Below, piece by piece: positions 34,385-48,200 of a stretch of DNA of 64,000 nucleotides. A program made the translations under genes and the position numbers. Location of the stretch: the NCBI GenBank assembly GCA_043228905.1, contig JBHGNT010000007.1:310001-374000 (forward strand). Reading direction: 5' to 3'. Source of the stretch: Azolla caroliniana. Its lineage: Eukaryota > Polypodiophyta. Below the pieces are notes generated by a model. That model ran no database searches. It saw only the letters and a list, made by a program, of their open reading frames with translations, and was not told the DNA's origin. Position 1 is the first letter of the stretch. Every line of letters begins with the position of its first letter.

Positions 34385-34830
34385 GCAAAGAATGGACCAT
34401 CGGTGTGTATGGTGGAGGAAGAGAAAGATGAACAATAGAGTGGGAGAAAAGAGAAGAATTTAGGAGTAAATGGCTGAGTAAGAGAAGCTCGGCAGCTCTA
34501 ATTCAAGAAAGGATAAGCACCCAAAACATCGAGGGTGAATGGGTTAGTGGCAGAGGAAGAGAAAGAGAAAGATGAACAAAAGTGTGGGAGAAAAGAGAAG
34601 AATAAATGAGTAAATTAATGAATAAGAGAAGCTCGGCAGCTCTAATGTAAGAAAGGATAAGCACCCAAAACGTAGATGGTGAATGGGGTAGTGGTGGAAG
34701 AAGAGAAAAATGAAAGAAAGAGTGGGAGAAGGAGAAGAATGAAGTAAACGAATTTACATAAGAAGCTCGACAGCTCTAATGCAAGAAAGGATAAGCACCC
34801 AAAATGTAGAGGGTGAATGGGTCAGTGTTG
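34385..34830. repeat. Three imperfect tandem units of about 134-144 bp
   Basis: GAAGCTCGGCAGCTCTAAT recurs at 34,484, 34,628 and (as GAAGCTCGACAG) 34,762. Each is followed by AAGAAAGGATAAGCACCCAAAA and a GGGTGAATGGG-type segment, and preceded by GTGGGAGAA-rich purine sequence. No coding potential is evident. Lies 3.8 kb upstream of the DA1 coding start. Confidence 0.85.
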
Positions 34831-35017
34831 AAAACGATTTGTAAATGAAGGTATAGTCACATTATATTCTTGCAAAAATTTTATTTTGTAGATCCGGTGG
34901 ATGATCTCCCTAGTGAAGGCCACTAGGAAGATAGAGCCAAATTACATGGGGCTGAGTAAACTTTTGTAAGTATGTGTGATCAGCTAATATCTCCTGGAAC
35001 CAGTCACAGGATTATTA

Positions 35018-35626
35018 TGTTGTGAATATGGAGCCGGCGACAACCGGCTGTCAAGCTGAAATGAAAGACAATGAGAAAACAGAAAACACAATAATAGAGA
35101 CACCAAGTTTTAACATGGAAACCCTGAATGGGAAAAAACCACGGGAGCCCATAGACTCCAAACAGAATCACTATGATATGTGTACAATACCCAAAGCCAC
35201 AACCTTGAGCTGACCTTCTTCTCAGCAGATGGACACACACACAAAGCTCTCACACTCTCTATATCCACTCAATGCTCACCCACACACATATATATCTTAA
35301 TGTGGTTGCCCTAGGTGTATTTATACTTATACACAAAATGGGCTATTTACAAATATGCCCACTAATCGGCTTCCAGCTCTTAGCCGACTCTGAGCGGATC
35401 GGCCCTCAGCCAACCAGCTGGCTCGCGTTCTTAGGATCTGTCCAGCTCTTGTCTGGACTGATTGGCTTACGGCCAACCCTTGGCGGATCGACTACCAGTT
35501 GATCCGGCTGATATCCTGTATCCAGCACCATGTTAGGCCGGCTGATAGCCGGTTCCTTAGCCAATCGGCTCCTGGTCGATCCAGCTTTCTAACTCATCCC
35601 ATCCGGAGGAACCAGTTATCCCAGCA
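35018..35626 (-). mobile_element. Solo LTR, Ty1/copia-like
   Basis: 609 bp with TG...CA ends (TGTTGTGAATATGG at the left, CCCAGCA at the right), flanked by TATTA at 35,013-35,017 and 35,627-35,631. On the minus strand it has TATAAATAC (35,317-35,326), and the stretch CGTGGTTTTTTCCCATTCAG near 35,140 resembles a block common in plant copia LTRs. No internal domain or second LTR is nearby, so it is a product of LTR-LTR recombination. It may lie in the DA1 leader intron. Confidence 0.85.
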
Positions 35627-36257
35627 TATTATTCCCAGACCACCTATCCCGCCCTATTAAACTTAATAAAACCCATGGGTGGACAAGAGATTGCTAAAGA
35701 TGATCAAAGAGCCAAATTTGATTTAGTGAACGAGACGAAGCTGTGAATCTAAGGCTGATAAAATAATGGTATTGTATCTCAATATGCTTCGTGCAGTATG
35801 GATCTTGAGGTTCTTAGAAATAGCCGTAACACTTTGGCTGCCACACCTGAACAGTTGTGTAAGGTGATTTCAAGTTGGCCAGGCACTAGAAGGTCCTATC
35901 AACCTTACGGTTTCGGTCTCTGGATTGCTAGACCAATTTAGGCAACATTTTTGTAAAGCTTTGCAAGCTTAGAGACAGTGCTGGGATGAGTCACATTCCA
36001 GAAGTCCCCAAAGATTGATATTAATGTGAGGTTAAATGTTAAGAGACTGTTTTACATTGTTATACTTTTGTTAAAGCTGAGGTTTGTTTGAACCCTGAGC
36101 TAAGTATAGGGCACCCTCTCTGCAGGAGGACTGAGTTGGAAAGCCAATGGTTCTTGAGGGGTTTTCAGTTTGTAAACTGAGTATTATGCACCCTCAGTGT
36201 AAGAGGAGGTAATTGAGACTAACGGGGGACGTCATAGTTTTAAGATGTTGCCAAGTT

Positions 36258-36558
36258 GCAATTTAGTTTAAGTTGCCTCGATTGGCATTCTCCACACCCT
36301 ACAGTTTTCGAGTCTTCATGTAGTGTACTGTTGCAGCATATTGTGTTGGTCACATGCTGCAGTCAGTCACTCCTAACCTCCAAAAATGAAATGTTTTTGA
36401 AACTTTTTTTTGCAATTTAGTTAAGTTGCCTTGACTGGCATTCCCCACACCCTACAGTTTTGGAGACTTCATATAGTGTACTGTTGCAGCATAATTCATT
36501 GGCCACACACTGCAAACAGTCACTTCTAACCTCCAAAAATGAAATGTTTTTGAAACTT
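36258..36558. repeat. Tandem duplication, two copies of about 154 bp
   Basis: GCAATTTAGTT...AAGTTGCC starts at 36,258 and again at 36,412. Both copies share CCACACCCTACAGTTTT, TAGTGTACTGTTGCAGCATA and end CCTCCAAAAATGAAATGTTT. No coding content. Confidence 0.88.
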
Positions 36559-36559
36559 C

Positions 36560-38605
36560 TTTTTTTTTACAATTATTACTTGACTGACGTTACACAAAAA
36601 TTGTGGTGCAAAAGCTGTCTTTCTTCTTTCTTCCTTCTCCTGCTGTTCTGAGATCTTGTTCTCATTCAATCTCAGGCTCTCTCCCTCTCTCACTCCCTCC
36701 CCTTTTTATTGTTTTATCTGGATAAATTATTGTGTATATATGTTCTCGAATAATCCTATATACATTCAATTTTGATGTATAAAACTTTGATAATGACTGG
36801 GTTTTAAAGTCAAACATATATATTGGACATGTAATGCGGGAATCCTATTACTTGAAAAAAATGAATGCACAAAGTGGGTTGTTCACAACACCTTTAGCAA
36901 CTTTTCATTTGGTGCATAGGCAACTTTGTTAATGACTGTAGGTTTTAAGTCAAATGTATGTATTGGACATTTCTTGCTTCTTGTTTGATATCATCATTGG
37001 GGAAAGGCCTCTTGAAACAAGCCAACAATGTTAGATAGATGAAGGTAGAATTGTAGGAGTTGTTGACGTTCGAGCTCCATGTGCAGAAGTTCCATCAAAG
37101 TTGAGAATGGAGTGCTGACCACGTCCATTAACAACATGCCTTGCTTTGCATTTATTGAGGCTGCCACCTATCCAACGGTACCAATTACCTTGCATTGTGG
37201 CAGCTGTGGTACTAATATCCATGCCCATTCTTCTCATTGGCACCTAATGCTGCGTTCATGGCATGACTCCATTGTGGTTGCTGAAGGGTCTCCTTGGTGG
37301 AAGCAGGCTCATTAGGATCATGGATCACCTTAGTCATCAAAGTAAGATGAATAAAATGCTTAGATTTCCCAGGTAGTCGTGAGGTAGGTTTGTAGTCGAT
37401 GCCCCAAGAGGCCGATGTGAAGCATCTGATGAAATGTCTAGGTTATATAACACAGTAGGCAATACGACATATATTAGCTTGATAGTGGTGTTAAGAGTTC
37501 ACAAGAGACACCACTCAACTGAAGGGAAGACGGCAGAAGGAACGCAGTGATGGCTTAGATCATGCAGTAGATGAGGAAGAAGAAGAGTGTTGTTTCCCTC
37601 TAAAGGAAGAAAGGAAGACGTTTTCCTCCAAAATTCTCTAAGATTGAACATTAAAAGAAATTATAATCTGGCATTTCCTAGGCCTTTCAGACTATTAAAT
37701 TTAAGTTTCAAACATTTTTGGAACCTGTTTCAGCTCGCCTATTTTTCCTCCCAAAGTTAAACCTTTAAATTATGGTGCTTTATTGAATGAAGACCATGAA
37801 CAATAGATCTATGTTGACCAACCACCTGGTTTTTCTGTCCATTGTAAAGAGGGTCATGTTTATAGGTATTTTGCTAACATATATGTATCAAAGTTAATCC
37901 GTCTAAAGTTTGTAAGAGGATATTAGGTACACTTTTTGTGTACTTTATTTTGTCACTCTTGTGACAGCCTTTGTTACTTAAGAATCAGTATCCTTTACAG
38001 TTGAATACACTTCTGAGAATGCTATTCTGCTAAATTAAAGTTCGGCTTTCTGAAACTTCAAAGAGAATATGCTTGCTGGATGTACCCTGCTAACGTTGTT
38101 CTTCTGATATTCTTTGGAGTGTTTAGCAAGATATACCTAGATGGAGTCATGCTGATCATGATTTGATTTTGTAACATTGCTAGTGGTCATGTCAAACTTT
38201 AAACATGTGCTGTTCATGTGTAAGGTATATGATTTTGAACATGTGCTGTTCATGTGTAACATGGCTAATGGATATTATCCTCTGCCACAGATTATTCTAG
38301 TGTTCTGTAATTAAGTTTAGAATCATCTCTTTGAGTGACATCCTTCATCAGCAAAGTTCGATATAACAATAAGCTAATCATGTAAAATTCAATACATTAG
38401 TTCAAGATCATGCCGTGTCTCGCTTCTTTCACTCGCTCAGCTACTTGCACTTACAGATGTAAATTGTACCCTTTTGGTCTTTGGAAGGCATATAAATTAT
38501 TAGAGAGCATTAATGTAGTCTGTCTTTAAATAATTTGATGTGCTCATGAAACAGAAGATCACATTGTTCTGCTGTAAGGTCTGATCTGGATTCATTCTTT
38601 TGCAG
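36560..38605. other. Region upstream of DA1 coding exon 1
   Basis: No coding exon recognised. Coding exon 1 of DA1 begins after a splice acceptor, so part of this is probably a 5'-leader intron. Confidence 0.4.
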
Positions 38606-38622
38606 AATCTATTCCTGTACAC

Positions 38623-41600
38623 ATGAAGTGGATAAAGAGGTTCTTTAAGGGATCTTCCCATCATAGAATAGGGGAATATGAGACGAGAGATGGTTCTAAT
38701 GATTATCCAGTAAGCTCGTTGATGTTGAAAAGCCATTTCGAAGTTAGTTTACTCATGTAAATATTTGTGTATTTAGAAAATCTTAAATGTTGTAGGATTA
38801 CAAATCTCAAGAACAAGTAGAAGATGAGGAACTTGACCATGCAATTGCTCTCTCCCTCTCTGATGCAGATTGTATGAAAAGTAAGGGTAAATGGTGTTGT
38901 CAATAAAACATATTTATATTGTTTTTTAAGCAAAATGCTTCAAGAAATATCAGCAGTTTTATGATTATCTAAAATGCCTTCGGTGTCTCTTTGTCTCTGA
39001 GGAACTGTGGAATGTTATAACTTAAGAAAATGCTAGATCTCTCTACAGTGGAAATTGACACGAGTTTCCCATGAGAAATTGTTTCCCATTCTGTGCATGA
39101 AGTTTGTTAGGACTATAAATTGGGGTAAATAGCTGAACACAAACAGTAAGCAGGAAAATTAAAGAATGTTGTAGTATTTCTATTTGTACAATGATTTGTA
39201 AGCTTTTTAGTCACTGATTTTCCTGTTGATTCATGAACTTTAGACAGACTGTATAAGTCTTTAAGAGTATTAAATTAAACATAGATTTGCACATTGATTC
39301 ATGAACTTTAGATAGGCCATACAATATATGGAAGTGTTGAGTCTCTCACATACAGTTAATACTTCTTTAGGATTATTCAGTCCATTTTGTAAGGCAAATA
39401 GAATTTTTACGGTCTAATATGAGCTGCAGATGTTGCAATTATTTGATGAAGACTCTAAACGAACGTTCTTGTAATCTTCTTAATTTAAACTTCACTAGGA
39501 TAAAGAAACACTTTTATAAGGTAGGATCTGTACGCATTGATCAAAAGAAATGATTCTTGGCAGATAGGGAAAGGAGCGTGACTTGCTATGAGATGTTTAT
39601 GTAAACAGACTTGAGAAAATAGATTCAGGTATTGGTTATGGGCAGCTGTACTGAAATTATGATTGTTTGTTCCTCTTCTTTCGTAGGTGCTAATTATCCA
39701 CAAGTTGATGGAGATGAAGATTTGGCCAGAGCATTGCAAGAAAGTCTATATCTGGAGGAGTCATCACCTCGTCCAAGTGCTTCAAGAGTACAAAATGTCT
39801 CTGCAGGAAGAAGGTAAAATTCTCACCCTAGCCAGAGTATGTATAACACATTGTGTCTTTGTACCCTACTATCATTTAAAGAATGCAATCTGCGAGATCA
39901 ATGATTTTTAATCAAAGGGAATGTAAACACTTTAAGAAAATTGGCAAAAAAATTAAATTGCATACCAAAAAAGGTGCTGATAAAACTGTGGTGTTGTATG
40001 TAGATCATTTTTATTTTTGCATTGTATCTTCGCTGTTATGATGTTTGAGAATCTTGCTTTTAGGGTATGTGAAGGCTGTAAAGAGGAGATAGGTTACGGA
40101 AGATTTCTCAGCTGCATGGGATCAGTATGGCATCCAAGTTGCTTTCGTTGTTATGCCTGTGGTTCACCGATATCGGATCAGGAGGTCTAAAGCAATCAAA
40201 ATTTACTATTAAAATAACTACCTGGATATCTGAGTGACGAATTGACATTTCCATGCAGTTTTCAATGTCTAGCAGTAATCCATTTCATAAGAGCTGTTAC
40301 AAAGAGCTATTTCATCCAAAATGTGATGTTTGTAAAGAATTTGTAAGTTCCAGCAGCCCCACATGTTAAATATGTATTTCTGTTATCTCATATTATCAGG
40401 GAGCTCTATTGTAATCTCTCTAATGCAATTGTTCTGTCAAACCAGAGGATAATACAAACTATTGTGTGCAGATTCCTACGAACTCTTCTGGGTTGATAGA
40501 GTACCGAGCCCATCCATTCTGGCTACAGAAATACTGTCCTTCACATGAAGTGGATAGCACACCTCGGTGCTGTAGTTGTGAAAGAGTTGAAGTAAGAACA
40601 AACTTACTTTCCAAGATTATTCTTCGAACCATATGGATGTCTAACTGTGCGTGTCTTGGTTTTGGATATTAATAGTCTAAGGATGCTCAGTACATATCTT
40701 TAGAAGATGGACGCAAGTTATGTTTAGAATGCTTAGATTCAGGAATCATGGACACGGGAGAGTGTCAGCCTCTTTATCACGCAATACGTGATTTCTATGC
40801 AGGGATGAACATGCCGCTTGACCAAGAAATCCCAATGCTGCTTGTTCAAAGGGAGGCTTTGAATGAGGCCATGGAGGGAGAAAAGGAGGTAACTTCAAAA
40901 TGAGTGAATACCTGATATTCATGCTACGATTTATAAGTGTGTTGACTAGGGTGGCATATTGCATTACTTGTACACGCAAGGGACATCATCACATGCCAGA
41001 AACAAGAGGCTTGTGTTTGTCGGAGGAGCAGACAGTGAACATAGTAATTCTTTTCACCATCTTGTTTCTTTCTCTTTCATATATAGCACTTGTAGGGTTA
41101 ATGCTAGTGCAAGTGTAACTTTTTAGCAGAATCTTTTTAGCAGAATCCTTGAGAGGCAGTGGATTGATTTAAGGTGTACTTTCTTATCGTTTGAATGAAA
41201 CAGATCTTTCGAAAACCGAAAATTGGTGCTGGTAACAGCATCATAGATATGCGGACCGAGTCACAAAAGCTGACACGTCATTGTGAAGTTACAGCCATAC
41301 TAGTCTTGTATGGCCTTCCAAGGTTGGTAGTAATGCACTTATTCCAAGTCCTCCTATTCAAATTCTGAACTTCCAGATCATTCTGACACGTCACCAGTGT
41401 GAATCTGTAATCTTTCATTTGCTATATCAGTATTGCAGTAAGACTCCATCAGAATTTCCTCTGCGAGCTTTTCAAACTTGGAACAATATGACATACTTAT
41501 TTGGTGTGTTTCTTTGTATATACCAGATTGCTCACAGGGTCAATACTAGCACATGAGCTCATGCATGCATGGCTTCGATTGAATGGTGAGTAGATTTTCC

Positions 41601-41970
41601 CATAACGCCCGTAAAGGAGATTTTGGTATGGCAATTTATATGATGGGAACTCCATTTGGTTTTACCAGGGTTTAGAAATTTACAGCCTGATGTGGAAGAA
41701 GGTATTTGCCAAGTTGTTGCGCATTTGTGGCTTGATTCTGAAGTCACAGCTGGAGCAGGTCCAAGTAGTTCGTCGTCTACTTCTAAACACCATAAAGGAC
41801 CTAAATCATCGGTTGAAAAGAAGCTCGGGGAATTCTTCCTTCATCAAATTGTCATGGATTCGTCACCCATATATGGTGGTGGATTCCGAGCCGGACACGC
41901 ATCGATGCTCCAATTTGGTCTTAGACGGACATTGGAGCACATTAGAATGACAGGAACCTTCCCCGAATAA
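38623..41970 (+). CDS. DA1: DA1-type ubiquitin-activated LIM peptidase
   Basis: DA1 peptidases limit the proliferation phase of organ growth by cleaving growth regulators after ubiquitination. Exons: 38623-38709, 38796-38880, 39687-39813, 40064-40184, 40259-40342, 40472-40591, 40676-40888, 40981-41043, 41204-41322, 41527-41585, 41669-41970; the sum gives 459 residues with all phases consistent. Exon 1 starts [10 protein letters not shown], matching the DA1 N-terminus. Ubiquitin-interacting-motif-like helices are [13 protein letters not shown] (exon 2) and [11 protein letters not shown] (exon 3). The LIM domain spans CEGCKEEIG to CDVCKEF (exons 4-5). The catalytic zinc site is [11 protein letters not shown] (exon 10), followed by [14 protein letters not shown], and the end is [10 protein letters not shown]. 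The spacer between the UIM motifs and the LIM domain is shorter than in Arabidopsis DA1. A splice acceptor just before the start codon indicates an intron in the 5' leader. Confidence 0.95.
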
Positions 41971-42262
41971 TAAAGGCCTAGGGTAATTACATCATCATCC
42001 CGAGACAATGATTTTATTCCTTGGTGATATAAAAATATCATTATTCTTGATCTTGCATAATAGGAATGAGTCAACCTGCAGAACTGTAACACACAACACA
42101 CATTGACATCTATTAACAGAAGCACTAATTTGTCCCAATGTTGTATTCTTCCTTGAACGTTGTATTTACTGTACCCCTCTGATCAATGGGTCCTATACCG
42201 TATATCATATTGGAAATTTTTGTATGAAAAGCTATGGAAAACAATGGTGTAATCCTGCATAA

Positions 42263-42268
42263 AATAAA
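42263..42268 (+). terminator. Candidate polyadenylation signal of DA1
   Basis: AATAAA about 290 bases after the DA1 stop, within an A-rich run. Confidence 0.35.
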
Positions 42269-42269
42269 A

Positions 42270-45200
42270 AAAATTAAGGGTTTTGCAGCTTGAATCAATG
42301 TGTCATTTTATCTCCTACAGCTGCTCAGTTGTCTTGTGTGGCATACTGTGAAGTTAATTTATCAGTATGGTGTGATGAGAAGAGAAGATAACACTGAGTT
42401 TAAACTTGGAATGAAAATATGACTCAGCTTTTTAAGCATAGTATGGAAGGTCAGGCATTGCGGTAGGAAAATTAATCGACCTTCAGGTAATAATTGTATA
42501 TGTATATCATATAAATGTGGAGATAAAATCCAACCGTCATGGATTACAAGATGTGATGGTGGTGGGAACCAAATAACTGTTTGCATCTTGATGTATTGAA
42601 GAATTATGAACATGGCAACTTCAAGACATGTTGAAGTTGAGCACCATTGTCTACTAGTATGAAAAACGCTAGGATCCAAAGGATCTTGATTGGAGTATGA
42701 AACGAGCTCATTAGGCATGGAGTCTAAACAAAAGTTGACTACTAATTGTATGGAAGAAAACCAAAATTTCATATGGTTCTAGGACCATCCTATCACAAGA
42801 AGCCTTGTATGTATAGTGAAAAATCTCACTAAATGCATGCACCATCATTATAAACGTGCAACATGTCATCCTTTCTAAGTATATCTAGACTTTACATAAC
42901 CAATGAACTTCATGGATAATGCTCTTTGCATGGAAATTGTCTTCATATTACGCTGAACCTTTGCCCGAGTTCTTGGTGTTGCAGAAGAAAATTATCTTGT
43001 GACAAATATGACATCCATAAGTCATGCTCCTCATTTTATCCATCTATCACATGCAATTTTGGGATATGGCTTAATAATCTCTACATTGGAAATGCAAGGC
43101 ATACAATCCGTGTGCGTGTACATGCTTGGAACATAGGAGACCTTAAAACACCCCAGGTTTTCAAAAATGTCATTATAGCACACCTTGAATGTATGAAAAG
43201 ACAAGACTTGGAAGGGGTTAATAAAGATTAAATTCATAAAAAGGATGAAGGCGAACATGCGCACAATAATTCACTGTCATTCATCTTGATGACTTATTAG
43301 CTTTGATTTGTTGAGAAACTTAGTTGAGAAAATGTGATCAACGAGGTTGATTACTAGCATTAAAATAATTAGGAAAGAAAGCAAGATAGGCAAGTAGAGT
43401 TGACTTTAGAACAAGCCCATCTAGATGCAAAAAGTTGGAAATTTCAAGGTTTTCAAGCATACGACGGTGATATGGATTTAAAACTAGAAAAACATTTATG
43501 TCAAATATAAGTTATTGAATTTGAGACTTTGTATGTATCTCAAATGGGAAATTTGGGAAAAATGTGAGAAACTTTGTATGTATAAAAAGGAGGATCCAAC
43601 TCATATTTTTTGGAGAGATATAACTTCACGCAATCTTACGAAAGTGTATCTTAGTGGAAGTGTGCGGATTAGAATATTTGCTACTCTTGATGATACATTA
43701 AACTGTTATGCATGCAAAAGTATTTGTGTGAAGGAATCTCAAGCATTGGATATGAAATCCATTTTGTCCCTCTCACATCTATAACAATTATAGGATTCAC
43801 AGGCAATTCTTTTACAAATAAAAACTTGGGAGAGATGCAAAAACATTTTTGTCTTGTATTAGTGGTGGTGGGGGGGGGGGGGGGGCAGAACTAAAGGCTC
43901 TTAAAATTGTAAGGTTTTTGTTTTTTTAAGTCTTTGGTAAGGAGACTTATGGTGAACCTTCTTATAAGGCATTTGGCCAGCCAAGAAGAACGTAGGAAAT
44001 TGAGTTCTCGAAAAGTGAAAGAAAAAACTTTGGAAAAGCAAAAAATAAATAACATTGGAAAATGCTATTTGGAAAAACCATTGTCCTCACCTGTATGTGA
44101 GAGGGCATTCGATGGGCGATGTATACATATGGTGGGTAGAACATAAACAAGTTGTTTAGACAAACTTCTTGGGAGAATATTTTTCAAGAGGAATAAGAGT
44201 TTTTTCTTCCAACCAACAAGAATGCATGGAGCTTTGTAACGACAATCATGGACTCATTGTTATTGATAAAGCCGGATGGGAGATGGCTTTTTGTTCATAG
44301 TACTATTTGATTTCAGCTTGGCTCCTTATGCTTATTGATGATATTCTTTAGTCTTTCATTTTTTAATCCAAACCTCTTGAGCTCTCTATAAACCCTTATA
44401 CATTACTTCACTTTTGATCCTCTATATGTAACTCTCTTCATAGATGTAGTAGTGTTATGTTTGAGGTTTGTAGTTGGTTATGTGGTAAATAATAAAAAAG
44501 AAATCGGCAATATCTCCTTATGTGACAATGTTTACATATCATAGACTGCATGCACACTCTAAACTCTCACACATAAACTCTAAGAGTCACTTTGAACTTG
44601 AGAATTTAATAAAGGGTATGGTTAGTATATCATATTCTAAATTCCCTGTAAGTTCATATTCTAAATTCCCTGTAACTCTCTTCGTAAGTTCACTTTGAAC
44701 ATGCACGTGTTGGGAAAGAACCAATTAAGTATGACAACATAAACACACAAGGAATTAGCCAATTAAGTAAGTTGAGAACATAACAATATAAATATATCAA
44801 TGGAAAAAAAACAATGAGATATTGCATGTTGATTATAAGAAGAACCAATCCCTTTCGAGGTTATGGTTGCTTGTGACGAAAGGTCATGAGTTGTAAAGGG
44901 TGATGTGACAACCTTTAGAAACTTTAGATGTATCCCCCAACAATGCATGATACAAAAAATCTCATACAGTTAACCTTTTCTTTTCCTTATTGACGGAGAA
45001 AAGTGGGTCTTTCTCTTCGTCCTTCTGTGATGCAACATAAACCTAACTTGACAGGTTGGACGAGGTAGTTTTAACTCAAACCCCACTTAGCTAGAAGCAT
45101 GCATTCCTTGGTTGGCCCCAACATGGATGCTAGAAATCCATTATCTTTCTTTCACGTGGGTTGGAGGGCAACCAAACTATCTAGGATTGCATTATGACAC

Positions 45201-48200
45201 AATACAATTTGTAAAAAGAGTAACATTCATAACATTCATGAGGAAAATCATTTGGACTCAAAAGAGACATTATTATAAGTGTAACCACTAAAACAAGGAC
45301 TTCGAGCCTTTAGAAAGATGGGTGGTTTGCTTTATCTTTCTTTGCTAACCCTCTTCCTCTCCTTGTCAATGTACACTCCCAATTACAAAGTTCACTAGTT
45401 AAATTCTTGAATATTGAAAGTCAATCTTCAATTCGACACACGCTTTATGAAAATGGTTCACTTTTGGTTCCATAAGTCATATTTTATCTCCAAGGATGAT
45501 AATAAAATTTCTCTATTATATCTCTCTCTCTCTCTCTCTACGCGTTGTCTTTGTAGCCATCTATTTCTAACTGTAAGGTCCAAAAAGTGATATTTATGAA
45601 GCCATTACACAAGGAGAAAAGTATGAGTGTACAAAGATTTCAAACTAAAAGATGAATAAGTAACATTAAACACATGACTTTACACTAATACCCCACAATC
45701 TTTAGGCTATACAATATGAGGTTTACCACTAGATATAAATTTATTTTTGTAATTGCAACATTGGATGAACATATAGATACAATGTGCTAAGTTTTGTTTT
45801 TAACAAGGAGAAATACTTTGACTTGCTATTATCGTGGTATGGAAAACAAAACAAAGGAAAAGGGACACATAAAAGTATTGGAAAACACATATATTGAGGT
45901 GTCATATATATCAACATCTAAGTTATCATTGATTGCCAGTCTGGAAATAAGTAGGATGTGGGTTTTCTATGTTTCCCCTGGAGTAAGGGGTCCGCGTCCC
46001 TCATCCTCAAACCTCTCTCACACAGACACACTCACTTATTATTTTTATTTCTTTCAGGAAAGTAGTGTATGTATTGAAACAATACGACAATACAACTTGT
46101 CCCTACAACAGTGAGAATAACATTGACAAGGTAAAACAATCTAGGTTGTAAGATTGGGTCACATCAAGGCAACCCCTTGGAGGACAAATTGAATCAAACT
46201 GCCATTTTGTTTAAGAACTTGTTGTGTTGCTCCATGGAGATCATCAAACAATAACTCGTTCTCATATTTGAATTGTACCATAAACCCCAATACCTGATCT
46301 AATCAAACACCCTCTTACATGATTGAGAGGGAAAATGAACCACCCCCATTGAAAATGTGACAAATTATCGTAGTTAATGTTGTCAAACATTGTGACTAAA
46401 CAATCCAACTATATTTGGTAATTTGCATGCAAGGAATTTGTGCCTACCATCGTCCTTAATCTCTATATTGAAAAGAACAGTCCAATCTAAAATATTGGTG
46501 TTTTAAAGCCCCTACAAAAGGCAAACCTACCCAAATTTTAATGGAAGATTATCTCCATCATATATCCAACAATTGATGCCACCATCATATAATGTGTTGT
46601 GCAAATGACATCTTCATTATGAACTAACCTCTATCTTCTATAAAATTATTATAGACGTAATCAACGTGCATTGGAGAATCCATTTTCTTTTATCAACTAG
46701 TCAATCTTCCCACTATTTATCCACAAAATTCGAATGTACACAACACTAAAATAATAATTGCCCATCATTACTAGCTCAAGCTTTGCCAAACATTTGTGTT
46801 CATGTTAGAGACATCCTTTCCCATCCCAATACATAGATTATAAAGATATAAATCTCTCTCTCTCTCTCTCTCTCATTTTTGTGATTTACATTGTAGATTC
46901 AAAGTCCTAACTTAGAGAGAAATTAATTTTGCTTCTCACATTGTCCCATAAATCATAATTGATCTACAGTGGATGTTATTTGAGACTAGGGTTGACCAAC
47001 TCCGCAAGTTATGCGAAGGAGAGGTGGAAATTAAGGGGCGTTTTCATGTGAATTTGCTCAAACTACAATCACACTTGAGAGACATGCGTTGTGGTTCTTC
47101 GGTATTGTACACCACCATTCAATTCATGGGAGAAGGTTGACCTCTGGAACTTTGGCCAAATTATTCAACTGTTCTTCAAAACCTAGGGAATTAGGTCTTA
47201 TCATTACATGTAGGATACAATGACACTTGCATCATTAACTTTTCCATAGGCTTGCACCTATGTGGACAAACATATTGAGTGAGTAGATTATTAAAGACCA
47301 CAAGTATTGGTATATAGGCATGCAGATGGGCCACATTGGTCATGGAGATCGTTGCTCATCGTGTTTAAGTAATGCAAAAATACCCAAATTCAATCAATGA
47401 ACTTCATCATAGCATTGTTCCACTACCCCAACCAACATTGCATACCATGTGCCTTGTCTCATTTGTACAAGCTATGCAATCCATGCAAAACTAACTTAGG
47501 AAGCACTACCAAGTGTAATGCCACCTCATGCACTAAAATCATTTCCAAGGACTTTTGGGGAAACCTATGACCTAGAAGTTTTGGCTTCATATGCATAATG
47601 TGTGTTCACCCATTTTTCTAATCATGATTTGTTTCGTAGGCCCAATTTGGCATCTAGTAGATAGTAAGATATATTTCGTTCTTCCTCAATCAATCAACCT
47701 TTCCCTTGATAGTTATCATGGTGGTTCCTTGAATACTAATGATTTTGCATATGTCTAATCAATTTTTCATGAAATGAGGTAATACAAAAAATTTAAGCTC
47801 CCATTTCTCTCTCTCTCTCTTAAAAGTAATACAACAAAGTTGAACACATAATTCTACTAGTGGTAGAAGTCTCTTTTGCACATATTTTACATATTCAGCC
47901 ATTTACCGTGAATAGTGTGGCACCAATAGTTATTGATTCAATTTCACAATGACAAAAAAGTGCAAAGTTCCATGCATGTTATGTGGTGAAAACAGCCACA
48001 TAGCCTAGAATGTATATCCCCAATGACATTCTCATCAAATTTCTGACCTCTTTTTTTCTTCCACCATGTTGCTCTCCACGGTTCAAACTCTAAGCCTATA
48101 TCTTTCCTTCCATGTCCTTCCCTCTTGATTTATATGCTTATCATCTCACTGTTGTTTCTTCAAATTTTGGTTAGAATCTACATTTGATCTCCAAGACAAT

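Noticed and set aside
37031-37243. Minus-strand open frame with Gly/Arg-rich peptide as a gag fragment
   Set aside because: No zinc knuckle or neighbouring retroelement domains; similarity not convincing.
43515-44146. Open frames with Lys/Glu-rich peptides as a possible gene or transposase
   Set aside because: No recognisable motif, no splice consistency, interrupted by a poly-G run.
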